From Lampris incognitus (Eukaryota; Chordata; Actinopteri; Lampriformes; Lampridae): DNA of 64,000 bases. The position numbers and the translations under genes were made by a program. The notes below the pieces were generated by a model. The model worked only from the letters and a program-made list of their open reading frames with translations, was not told the origin of the DNA and made no database searches. The stretch lies in NCBI RefSeq assembly GCF_029633865.1, contig NC_079213.1, positions 107,347,343 to 107,411,342 of the forward strand. The letters are read 5' to 3'. Position 1 is the stretch's first letter, and each line of letters starts with the position of its first letter. Below are positions 1-11,506 of this stretch, in pieces.

Positions 1-2160
1 AGATGAATCAAGCAGTGATCAGAGTGCCCAAAGCTGCCCTGCGGGCTCCCTGCCAGGCTAACTGTGAAGCGGGGTGGTGTAGTCCTCAACAATCTCCGCC
101 TTCTGGCATGGGAATCATTGTCAGATACGCTACCTGGTCAAAGTGGCTCTGTTCAACATGAGCTCTGTTCAACGTCCAATAAGACTCTTACTTTCAATTA
201 CTTTTTCACTGCCCATGGACTGGATTTCCTACTAGTGAAAGAAACCTGGTTGAACACTGGTGAGCTTGCTCCACTTGTTGAACTCTGTCCTGATGACTAA
301 CTTTTTTAGCATGCCTACACCCTCCAAGCAAGGATCTAGCTGTTGTACTAGACCCCCACCTAATTGCCACCAACTGAAGTCTAATTATTTCCCCAGCTTT
401 GAGGTGCAATTAATTAAGGTGGACCTGGTCAATCCTCTCTTAACTGCTCTTGTGTATCATCCACCAAAAATACATAAAGACCATCATGAAACCTACAACC
501 TGCCCTCGTGACATTGTCCCTACTGCCCTCCTGAAGGATGTCTTTGACATAGCCGGGCCCAGCTTCCTCTCCATTATCAACAGCTCCCTGGCCACTGGTA
601 CCATTCCAACCTGATTAAAGCATGCAGTGGTCCAACCCCTCCTGACAAAACCCAACTTAGACCCTACCTTACTTAGTAACTACAGACCTATTTATAAACT
701 TCCATTCCTGTCAAAGGTTCATGAAAAAGTTATTCTCAAGTCAACTGCTGCCCTACCTACACCAAAACAACATCTTGGAAAGATTTCAGTCAGGTTTTAA
801 GGCTTATCATAACACAGAGTCTACCTTTGCTGAAAGTGTACAATGACTTGCTGTTCTCTACCGACTCTGGTGACTGTGCCATTCTAATTCTTCTAGACCT
901 CAGCGCAGTGTTCAATAATGTGAATCAAGACATTTTACTAGACCATCTCCAATACAAGGTTGGTGTTGATGGCTCTGCCTTAAAATAGTTCACATTTTAC
1001 CTCAAAAATAGAAGCTTCCCCATTAACACAGGCTAGTCTCTCCTGCAGGATCCCACAAGGTTCTATCCTAGGTCCCATTCTTTTCTCTATACACATGAGT
1101 CTCTCAGTCAAATCATTCAAAAATAAGACATTTCCTTCCACTGGTATGCTGATGACACTCAGCTTTATCTCCCCCTAAAACCAAACGATCAGTCCAATCT
1201 AGTCAGCCTCTTGAACTGCCTTGAGGACATTAAGTGCTGGATAGCAAAAAACTTCCTAAAGCTGAATGAAGGCAAATCTGAAGTTGTCCTATTTGGCCAC
1301 CCTGACTCCTTTAAAGTGTTTACCAACAGTCTTGGCAACCTGTCCACTATTGTCAAACCTCATTTATAAAAAACCTCGGTTTCCGCCTTCAAGTTTGACA
1401 AGCAAGTTAATGCAGGAGTGAAAGCCAGTTTTTTCCAGCTTTGTACTATTGCCAAAATCAAGCCGGTTCTCTCAAAGATTTCGAGGAAGTCATCCCCATT
1501 TTGACATCCTCTCGCTTGGACTACTGCAAATCCATGTATATCGGGATTGGTCAGTTGTCCCTGTCCAGCCTGCAACTGGTCCAGAACATCGCAGCCAGGC
1601 TCGTGACAGGTACCTGGAAGAGAGACGATATTACTCCTATACTGGCCTCCCTCCACTGGCTGCCTGTGTGATTCAGAATTGATTTTAAGGTTCTCCTGTT
1701 TGTTTGTAAAGCCCTAAATGGGCTGTCCCCCTCCGATATTGCAGACCTTTGTAACCCTCTATTCCACCTCCAGGTCCCTCAGGTAGGTGACTTAAGACTC
1801 CTGGCTGTCACACGGTCTAAGCTTAAACTCTGGGGTGACCACGCCTTTGCGGTTGCACCCCCTAGACTGTGGAACAGTATTCCCCTCCCTATAAGATCTG
1901 CCCCCTCCATCAACTCTTTTAAGTCCCAGCTCAAAACTTACTTTTATTCGCTAGTGTTTGAATCCTCCTGATGTGGCTGATTTCTGGTTTGTGCCGATGT
2001 CCATGTGTTGTTTATCTGTGCTTATGAGCTATGTGCCTTGTTGTCTATGTCTGTGTTTTGGGTACTTGTGTTTTAGCTACCTGCTCTGGCCTGTACTGCA
2101 CTTTGGTCAACATGGGTTGTTTTTGAATGTGCTCTATAAATAAATTTGACTTGACTTGAA
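1..2160 (+). mobile_element. L2-like LINE, degenerate, with 3' tail
   Basis: A non-LTR retrotransposon lying opposite to the host gene eps15l1. Around 170-300 the plus strand encodes endonuclease-like residues (LDFLLVKETWLN). From about 420 come reverse-transcriptase pieces, and near 1500-1680 the C-terminal signature LDYCKSMY...LQLVQNIAARLVTG...[13 protein letters not shown], which is characteristic of fish L2/CR1-type LINEs. The 3' end reads ataaatttgacttgacttga, the usual short tail of fish L2 copies. Many stops and frame changes interrupt it, and the part between the endonuclease and the RT is shortened. It is an inactive copy in the eps15l1 intron region. Confidence 0.8.
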
Positions 2161-3115
2161 AGCTGCCTGGGGGACAGAGCAATATGCATCTTTACAAATT
2201 GTGTAGCAGTGGTCCAGTGTGTTATTTTCCCTGGTGGGACAATTAATACACTGTCTGCATTTTGGTGGTTCATGTTTTCATTTTGCTCTGTTAAATTTGC
2301 CAAGGATTATGAAAAGTGAGTCCGTATGTTTTTGTTCCAAGCCTGTAATCTGGTCAGCCAGGGTTTGGAGTGCGCTATTCACATTGGCCTGGGGTGGGAA
2401 GTAAACACTGACCAAGATGAAGGATGAAAACTTTTGCGGTGAACAAAATGGCTTACAGTTTATGAACAATGACTCCAAGTTCAGGCTGCAGTATTTACTC
2501 AACCCTATGACATCTGCACACAAACCTTCCTTTATGTAGAAGCAACTTCCTCTGCCCTTCACTTTCCCCGATAGCACTGTAACGCAATCCACTAGGTGTA
2601 GGCAGAAGCCCGGCAAATGTAATTCACTGCTGGGGGTGGATTCGCTGAGCCAGGTTTCAGTGAAACAAAGGGCAGTAAAACGTGCAAAGTCTTTGTTGGT
2701 CCTGTTGAAGAGAAGCAGCTCGTCCATTTTGTTGGGCATGGAGCGGAGATTCGCCAGGTGAATTTCTGGGCGTGCAGATCTTAATCCCCACTGTCGGAGT
2801 CTCACCAGCACACCGGACTGCTTCCCCCATCTACGTCGCCTCCATGTCCCACAGAGAGCTGCCATTCCTCAAACTAAGATGTCCAAAAAACTTTCCGGGT
2901 TTGTGAAAACTGATGAAAAACTCTCCGGAGTTGACTGCCTAATGTTAAGCAGTTCTCTAGTCAAAGTAATCGGGTTTGAATAACCAGACACACAGAGAAT
3001 AAACAAAAGCAAAAAAAGGACTAGAGTGCTGTACTGAGGCTGCCATCCCCAGCGCCATCTTGAATACCATAACTTCACTGACAGTGAAGTTACCCACACA
3101 CATCTGCTCAATACG
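2161..3115 (-). mobile_element. LINE 5' fragment with AP-endonuclease domain
   Basis: On the minus strand, 2865-2278 encodes the start of a LINE endonuclease (LANLRSMPNKMDELLL, ALCFTETWLSE, VSVYFPPQANVNSALQ, ending near a GKFN motif where functional copies have GDFN). The stretch 3111-2869 upstream matches the leader that precedes this domain in a common fish LINE. The fragment abuts the 3' tail of the L2 copy at about 2160, so the rest of this LINE is missing. The clade was not assigned. Confidence 0.65.
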
Positions 3116-3219
3116 ATTATGCTGGGAGGCAGGGCTTATGTAAGCTTCCACAGTGTTGGCTGGGTTATTGTGAGACTGATGGGTAAAAACTGCATAACAT
3201 TTAATGACATGAAGCTCAC

Positions 3220-6200
3220 CACTGCAAACTCATCTTTGTCCAGATGGCCATCTTTATCTATGTCACTGAGGTCCCAAACCTACAGGTGGGAAACAAACTC
3301 AATGTTAACAACAACGAACAATTAACACCTCACTTTGTTGTGAAACACTTGATTTGATCAGCTGTACCGGCAAACTTTATTAAGAAAAAACGTCCCAAGC
3401 ACAGTGATATTTTTGCTGGTTTGTTTTACCAACATATGGTTCCACACACTTCCATAAGAACAATTGCATACAAGGAAAAAGAAAAAAAACATGGAACAAA
3501 TAAACATGTGCTAAGCATTTTAAACCATTCAAAACAACCCTACCTTCCCAAGGACCTCTAGAGGTAGTTTGGAGTTGATTAGCACTGGCTTGACCTTATC
3601 CCCTGACAGCAGTCCGTTGAGTGGGGCGAGGCTTTCAAATATGCCATCGAATTTACTTTTCTCCTCAGGCTACGAAAGAATACACACTTAAGTAATCTTA
3701 AAGCCCTATGCTTCAATTTTAGCAATGGTTACCAGTTAATTCACTGCACTGGAGTCCTTTTTCACATACAGAATAATATCTTCAGATTCTGAAACCATGA
3801 CTGATTGCTTTTAACTAAGAATTTTACAGAAATATTAAGAATGCAATGAACTTTATTAGAAATGTAATTTCAAAAAACATTTGCTTGAAAAAAATAAATA
3901 ATTCTGAGTTTGTGAAAGTTAGAAAAGAACCCAATGAAAATTGTGGTATGCCCTTTTACCAATGATTTTGGTTATCAATTGTTGAACCACTCATAGATTT
4001 TATATATTCTAATCCTGTGGTCTGGATCAGTCTAATCAATATTTGTGAAAGTGAGCAAGTTTCTCTCAAAGCCAGAGAACCAATTCATACTTGTTATTTT
4101 GGCAAATCGATTTCAACCATCCAAGTGCAAAGAAATAAAAAGATCTCTTATCCATAGCTCTGTTCCCATTCGACAACTCCAATGACAGTTATGCTCTTAT
4201 TTATATGCATGTGAGATTGAGTGAGCGTGTGATTCGCGCTCACCCTAACAGCCCAGTGTGGCTCGCTGGAGGCAGAAGCTGTGCTGCTGAGAGATGGGCT
4301 GCTGGTATCCTTCTAAAAACAAACCAACAAACAGAGCTGTGAGATTATTTGGATGTCTTGAACTCAATGAACTGAGGACAGCTTCTCTCTCATATTTACA
4401 CACTGAGCTTTTGACACAAGGACTCAGTGCCAGGGATAAGGAAACGTGACTTATACATCAATGATGAAAAAGGCTGCAAGATGGCTTTTTTCGACATAGA
4501 TGCTTATGTTTACTGTGAAGAGTATTTTGATTTACAACAGTAAGTTGAAAAGAATTGACCATGTATGTGTAAAACTCTTTCATGAATCTGTGACTATACA
4601 TTGACCAAAAAATTGTGGATCAGAATTTTAATGTGTACTCACAAACTTGGGAGGAGGGACTGTGAGGTTGAAACTGGCAAGACTGACTTCCTGTCCACTC
4701 TGAGCGCAAGCCACCAGCCGCAGAGCTACGTAAAACCCCTGGGAAACAGAAACAGAACCAGAATCAACAAACCTCCCCCATATCAATTTCTCTTTGACTG
4801 TCTGTCCTTCTGTCTCATTGACTCACTCAAACACTAACTTTACTTAAGGGACTGAATGGGCCATTGTAACATTATTAGAAAAACACGTAAAACTCAAATT
4901 CCATGTAAAACACTGCTTCTTCTTAGGTTGGGTGCCATTTTGTTCTCTAAATCACATAAACTTGCATTCTTGAAAATTAGTCATCTTCCCTAAATGGCTT
5001 TGACATTCAAAATATTATCAAAAGACACAGTGAACTGATCTGTACCTGTTTGTCTAGATACCCTTTGCCATCAGGGTCTGCCAAATCCCAGATCTGAAAC
5101 ACAAGGCACAAAAACAGTCAAAATTGCTGTTTGATGATGACTGCAATGTTGGGCTGGAGGGTTTGTGTGGTGTCAGGGAACCCCCCCTTCCTCATTGCCT
5201 GAGAAATCCTGGTTTACATCCTCTCTATAAGCAAAAGTTAAACCTTCTGTAGCGCCCTCCTAATGATCCACATGGACCCTAAGGGATGCTGCACTGCAGC
5301 TGACCTTGTGCACTGACCTCCCTATGCAGATACAAGCCATAAAACTGAATTTTCTTACAGAAAACAACACAGTATCAAATTATAATACCAATGACCCTTG
5401 ACTATAATGGTCTTGTAGCAACAGTCAACGCATTAAAAAAACAAATAAATAAAAAAGAAATTCCAAAATAATGGTGTCCAAGACTATCCTTTGCCTATGA
5501 AACTGTTATACAGGAATCAATGATTCTTCTGAGCAACATCAAGTAATACACAGGATCTGATGTTAAATCCCTTGTGCTGAACATTCGGGGGCTACACACA
5601 GATGCTCAGTTCACCCAAACAACCTCACCCTTTTGTCCCTTCATTCAACATCAGTCTGAAATCTCTCATAGGCCTAACATGTGCTTAAGTTACAAGCTTC
5701 TGAGAAGGCATCTTAAAAGCACCTGCAACGGTCTTAAATTGGTTTTCAAAGCATCCCTGACATATAAGAATTCAATGTGATTTTTTTTCTTCACAAAAAT
5801 CATTAAAAAACATTTTTAATACCTCCCAACATTAGTGTTAATTCACTGACTGAAAGCATCACCTGGCTGGCAGTATCAGTCTCGCAAACACCCCTGCCCC
5901 ACCTCCCTGTGTCTAAAGTGAAAGCCAAATTTATGAGACATGGCACACACAGCATGCATCCAATGTGTCTCGACCCACATTTCCTTTCCTCTGCATGCCG
6001 GTTCACCCTGGTGACAGCCTCCCCAAGTACTACCTAACCTTAACCCCAATTTTAACCACCACCTTACCTTAACCCCAAACTTAACCACTGTAACTATAGT
6101 TTCCATTGCTAGCAAGATAAAATCGACTCTGGCGGATGCACTGCTAGACCTTTTCAGAAGTGTTATATGTACGCCGTTAGCTGAGAATAGGATCGGTAGT

Positions 6201-6766
6201 CCTCGCCAATTAACAACACCACCAGAACAGTGAAAAGTCTTGCTCTGGTTTCTGCGACTCGCCCCTGGTACTCTGCTCTCACAACCACCAGTGCAGTTCT
6301 CCTTTAATCTGCCCAGCACCTTGTTTAGGTGAGGGAGGGATTAAGCAGAGATGGAATGTTACTGGTCTGCAGGTGTTAATGTCAAGATATGACGGAAATA
6401 AGAACATCTTTGAGATGTTTTGATATGCCGAATTAAAAGTGCAGATCTAAATCCACTGCAACATGAACAGTCAAGTCATGTTTAATTCATCATGTTGAAT
6501 TAAATTATTGCAGAAATACAATGTAGAAGACATTGAAATCAAGATGTCTGCAGGTGTTCTTTAAAAACCTCAAACGAAAACATTCCATAAAATCACACTA
6601 ATAACACAAATGTGTACTGTCCTTTACATTAATATAACAGAGGCCTCAACCAAACCAAGACTGCATGCAGTCATCATTTCCCGACAGAGGGTTATAATAG
6701 ACAGTAAGCCCTCCACTTTCCATCAAATTCCTCTGGGAGCTACATCATCCTGTATGTATGTATGTA

Positions 6767-6810
<44 letters not shown>

Positions 6811-9800
6811 CTTGGAAAGAATTGTGAGTAAGTGGCTCCTATTGATGCCTTAGCTAATGGCACTATGCCACTTTAACCATTTCCTGTTGGTCAACAATTA
6901 TTGTTTTACAGTGTTTTTATCAGCTCACGGACAGAAAGACAAGACTCTTTGGGCTGTCGTCGTCTTCACCAAATCAGCTGGTTCTCTCTCTTTGTTGGAG
7001 ACTTTCTTAGTTTGTTTGTTTTTTAATGGCATCTTCTTGTTTCTACTAACAACAACGAACAACTTGTGTTGTTACCGCTACCTCACAAAAACAAAGAAAT
7101 GTGATTTAAAAGATGTCCACGAGGATGGCAGAATGCATTTTAGAATGCAGGTAATGTGTTGGGTTTCATCACATATGAGCAGATAATGCTTTCCATTACA
7201 ATCAGTTTCTGGAAAAACTGTAGTACATTTTCTTTGTAATCTAAAAAAAACAAACTTGGATATCAAGAAAATAAATAGCCAAAATGGAAAAAAATATATA
7301 TTTTCAAATGCATCAACAGCAAATAGAGCAAATTATGTTTGAGCTGCCTTAGCTAATAATATGACAGGGAAACAAAGAGGCAAGATAAGTGGCTTGATTT
7401 GGTCCACTTTGGGAATCCATTTGCAACTGTATGTAGCACACCAACATGCTATTTGTGCTCAGGCCAACCTCTCTGAGTGTATCTGTGGGGTACTATTTCT
7501 CTGGTGACTTTCAGTAAGTTGTACTTACATTAGGTAAAACTCTATCAAGTACCCACCTTTCCCAAGGTTATATCAGGAAGTCCAGATTTTTTTAAGAACA
7601 AGGCAGCCTCTGTTGGTCCTACTCTTCCTGTATTTCCAGGGTCCACCTAGGGAAACACACATACATCATACATCAAAGCTTTAAATAATGGCATCTTTAT
7701 GTCTTTAGTTTTTACTTCATATAATGTTTTCAAGGATAGTGGAAAATATGAAGAACTTCATTACTAGATTATTGCTATGTAGTGTATTACATAGTCATGG
7801 TTTCGTCTAAAGTTTATTAACAATATACTCTGAGATATAATCTTACCTGTCTGTAAAAGTTCTCATAAACAGGGTTCCCACTTGACAGCTATGAGAAAGA
7901 AAGGAATTTATGAGGCTATACAACTCATGAGTTCTTCAGCAAAAATGTTTGGGGAGTATTATTGAAAAACTGTGAAAAAAAAAAATAATAAAAAACTCCT
8001 AGTGTGTTCAAAATTTCTCCAGAAAAAAACCTGCTGGCTGTAATAAACTGATTTATTGACCACACTCAAATAAACTAGCTATAATTTCAATCAGGCTTTG
8101 TTCTGTATATTGAATTTGGACTGATTCCACTCTCATCCCTGCTTCTCTTTTTAACAACTGTGTTTTAAACAGGATAAGCAGTGTGCTTAATTTCAATAGA
8201 AAAGAGACCAAACCAAACCAAGGGAAAAGCAATTATAAAGCCAAGTTGAGGAGGATCTTGTTACTTCACTGCTTATCTTATGTAGCCAGACTCTCGGTTT
8301 TGACAAGCTGACAGAGGGTCTGGAGATAATCTTCAAAAAAAAAAAAAAAAAAACTGGGATAATGTGACTTCAGAAATCCTGAGGCAACCGTTCGATTGGC
8401 TGAGTTTGAAAACACCCGCCTGCGGAAAGGGCACATCTAATAAGCTTTCGTCTACAGGTAGAAACAAGTTTCATTCTGGGTCTTACGCTAGTAATAATAA
8501 TAATAGAGGATTGTGTTTTTGGTCTTCTTTTTTTCTTGTTAAAAATGACAAAATTCACTGCAAATGCAGCAAACATCAAATGATTTGTTTTTTTGGTTGT
8601 CCTCTGAAATGACAGAACTGACACTCATCGTTACCAGCTGAAAATTATTTTCTTTTCCGAGAACCATAGTTCTAGTCATGTCTATACATCCGTGAAAATG
8701 GTCAAAACAATGGGCGTTGAATGAACTTTTAAACAATATTTACAGAGTTGGCTTCCACACCGGTGAAATATTGTATTCAAACAGAAACATTAGAGCAGTG
8801 TTTCTCAACCCAGTCCTCAAGGAACCCCTATCCTGCAGATTTTCATTGTAACCCTGCATAGTTAGTAGCCCTGCTTGTACTTACTCGACCAATCATCTCG
8901 CAGCACTTAATTATGCAAGGTGTGCAACATCTGACAAAATTCATTGCTGATTGGTTGAATAACTACAAACAGGTACCTATGCAGGGTTGCAAAGAAAATA
9001 TGCAGGATAGGGCTTCCTTGAGGACTGGGTTGAGAAACACTGCATTAGAGTATGTCACTTTTTTTAAGAAACAGCTAGATTTTGAGCTGTCTACCACTGA
9101 CACCAACAGAGAAGGAGAGCTCCTTAGGACATCGGCTGCAAGGCATGGACAACCAGCTGAGGAGGTCGGGCTGGAAGCTCACAACAGCATCATTCATCAA
9201 GGGTTGGGTTAGGTAAGGTTAGCCCGCAGCCGGTGTCATGCCAAAACAAGTCATCGTCCGCCAAAAACTGATTGCCGTCCGCGGGAGCGCGCACAGCCTG
9301 ATAAAGCTCCACCAGTTTATATATTTGAACATGGTCAATATATTCACTTCACTATCCATTAACAAGGGCTTTTCTTTAAAATGTAGATCAAGTTATCTTG
9401 CGGAAGAAAACCTCTCAGTCACAAGGTAGGAGCTGTAATCACTTTTTGGCAAGTGCAAAGGTGCATTTTATGGGCTGCACTGCCCCTTTACAGACATTTC
9501 AGCCGGTAAAGGGGACCGGGTGGGCTACGATCTTTAAGATATAACCCCGTCCAGGAAATCAAGTTATTCTGAGGCAGAAACGACTGTCCAGTCACAACGT
9601 GGGAGCTGCAATCACTTTCTGTCAATTGGAAACCGCGGACGGCAGTCCGTTTTTTTGGCGGACGATCACTTTTTGCCACGACACCTGTCGCCGGCCATCT
9701 AGCCACGTTAGCCTCATTAGCGTCTAAGCTAGCTCTATCTGCGCCCCGTACTGCGCTGCCTCTCAGCTAGACTGAGCCAGCCGCCGTTAGCCGAATTACC

Positions 9801-10395
9801 GTATAAACCCGCAACGTTATCCCGGCTCCTCATGCTCTGCTTAAAAATAGCTAGGCCCCAGTAGATGAAACTTGACGCTAAATTGCAAAGTGCGCATCTC
9901 CCTGAGCACCGCAAAAGGGGAATTGTTTTAACGACATTTTGCGTGAGTAGGGCAATTGACCCACCTAACGCTGTGTTTTATCTGGGGCCAACTTAGCTAA
10001 CAGTAGCTAAAGCCGAGGAGCCGCCCACCATAGCTTTAGCGCGTTAGCCGGCTCCTTAGCTTTAACGCGTTAGCCGGCTCCTTGGCTTTAGCGCGTTAGC
10101 CGGCTCCTTAGCTTTAGCGCGTTAGCCGGCTCCTTAGCTTTAGCGCGTTAAACTAAAGAGCCCCGCTATCTAACGGTAATGTAACGGGGCCTCGTCCCAC
10201 CAGCTGACTTGTCTCCCCTCCGGCTAGACTCCAAACCCCGAACCCGCTCCTTGTTCCGGACACCACTGGCAAATTAGCGCCCCCGATTACATTTCACGAA
10301 CGGTGCCGTGACTTCAACTTCCTAAAACCCCGAAGAGTGTCTTAGTTCAGAACGCTTGCATCTTTTACCTGGGTGAGAGATGTGAGGGCTGCCAT
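3220..10395 (-). CDS. eps15l1: Epidermal growth factor receptor substrate 15-like 1 (Eps15R), 5' coding exons, partial
   Basis: Endocytic adaptor that binds NPF-containing partners through EH domains at clathrin-coated pits. Eight coding exons are visible on the minus strand: 10395-10369 (start codon, MAALTSLTQ), 7888-7847, 7646-7557, 5093-5046, 4738-4643, 4312-4244, 3669-3544 and 3279-3220. All have AG/GT borders and phase-0 junctions, giving 186 codons in frame. EH1 runs from exon 2 to exon 5 ([59 protein letters not shown]). EH2 starts after a Ser/Thr linker ([30 protein letters not shown]) and has a complete EF-hand loop (D-D-D-G-L-D-E). [15 protein letters not shown] and HWAVR match EPS15L1 rather than EPS15. 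EH3, the coiled coil and the DPF region lie left of position 1. The translation start sits in a GC-rich stretch with C-runs (10440-10505), probably its promoter. Confidence 0.95.
5094..7556 (-). other. eps15l1 intron without recognisable genes
   Basis: This 2.5-kb intron holds a GT microsatellite and, at 6030-6110, a few CCTTAACC-like motifs inside an unclassified repeat. I see no exon, RNA gene or complete mobile element in it. Confidence 0.5.
6769..6808. repeat. (GT)n microsatellite
   Basis: Uninterrupted GT dinucleotide repeat of about 20 units within an eps15l1 intron, preceded by a short TATG repeat. Confidence 0.95.
8796..9042. mobile_element. hAT-type MITE with perfect 8-bp target duplication
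   Basis: A 247-bp non-coding element with long terminal inverted repeats: cagtgtttctcaacccagtc at the left and its complement ending gggttgagaaacactg at the right. It is flanked on both sides by cattagag (8788-8795 and 9043-9050), an 8-bp target-site duplication of hAT type. It lies in eps15l1 intron 1. Confidence 0.85.
9225..9695. mobile_element. Non-autonomous DNA element with terminal inverted repeats
   Basis: Arms of about 50 bp face each other. The left arm (9228-9283) contains atcgtccgccaaaaa and gccgtccgcgg; the right arm (9625-9692) contains their reverse complements ccgcggacggc and tttttggcggacgat. Between the arms, two related segments (near 9390-9440 and 9560-9625, each with tcaagttat...gtcacaa...gggagctg) form an internal direct repeat. 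No coding capacity. The superfamily was not determined because the target duplication is unclear. Confidence 0.6.
10031..10150. repeat. 26-bp minisatellite
   Basis: About 4.6 copies of a 26-bp GC-rich unit beginning tagctttagcgcgttagccg, with one or two changes between copies. It lies in eps15l1 intron 1, about 220 bp downstream of the first coding exon. Confidence 0.9.
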
Positions 10396-10671
10396 CTTCC
10401 CTGTTGCTGCGGGAACGCGCGCACACACCCTCTCTCGCTGTCGCCCCCCCCCCCCCTCTCTGTCTGTCTGTCGCTCTCTCGCTGTATCTCTTACCCCCCC
10501 CCCCCTGCTGGGGATAGCCATGAATAACGTCCCATCCTGGCTCACCTCCACAACGTGGGATCCAAAGTACGCGACACTTGTCCATTAGAGATGGGAATCG
10601 GATTTCATATCGCAATGCTGTTTTTATCGCCGATTGGACGCAGTGGGATTTCTCAATCGTCTCAATATTAT

Positions 10672-10807
10672 TGTAACCTACTAATAAGACACGTTAGCCC
10701 CCCAGCTAACGGGTCTGACCCTTTAGCCGAGCGGTCAGTGACGTCACCTTGTGGTGCAGCACACGCCGTATCGAATCCCGCACCGGGCAAGAAAATAACC
10801 GGCTACA
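10672..10807 (+). mobile_element. Solo LTR of a short LTR element with tRNA-like Pol III boxes
   Basis: A 136-bp repeat starting tgtaacc and ending ggctaca, flanked by ttat on both sides (a 4-bp target duplication). A near-identical 136-bp copy lies at 59359-59494. Internally it carries an A-box-like tttagccgagcggt and a degenerate B-box-like tatcgaatccc, so the LTR resembles a tRNA promoter. It is a fossil with no coding capacity. It sits between eps15l1 and rad23a. Confidence 0.65.
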
Positions 10808-11105
10808 TTATCAATGCTGCCGTTCAGCGTTACAACTTTTAAGCCTCCGTGAACTGCCAAAACTGCAACAATCCAAAGAAAATGTAAATTGTGTTTCGAT
10901 ATTGCAATTCCAGAGAACTGCGGCAAAGTTGAAATTGTCAAGGCTTATCAACATGCTGTTCTACACTGATTTTTCGCCCACCTCTGCCACCCATTTTTTT
11001 TTTTATACCTGTTTCATAGGACTCTGGGCCACAGTGGTCTGGAGTCTATCCCAACAGGCACTGGGCAGGTCAGGGAAACACCCTGTACACGTCCAGTCCA
11101 TCAGA

Positions 11106-11213
<108 letters not shown>

Positions 11214-11344
11214 GCAATTTAGAGGCCAAGGAGGAAACTAGAGTGATTGGAGAAAACATACAAACACTGGGAAAACATGTGAAGTACACAGGGAGACCAC
11301 CATCGAATTAAAGGATAAAACTTAAAACTGAAGGCTGTGACACA

Positions 11345-11460
11345 ATCTGCTTTGTAAAAGCAATTTATTTTACACAATGCTGAAACAAAAGTTTTTCCGC
11401 AACGATTCAGCAAAATTTCAAGTGGTGTATTTAAGGCTACAAGTCATTTTTATTCAACTG

Positions 11461-11506
<46 letters not shown>

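Noticed and set aside
10690-10800. A tRNA gene call on the A/B-box-like region
   Set aside because: No acceptor or anticodon stem folds properly; the box region lies inside LTR-like ends and recurs at three other loci.
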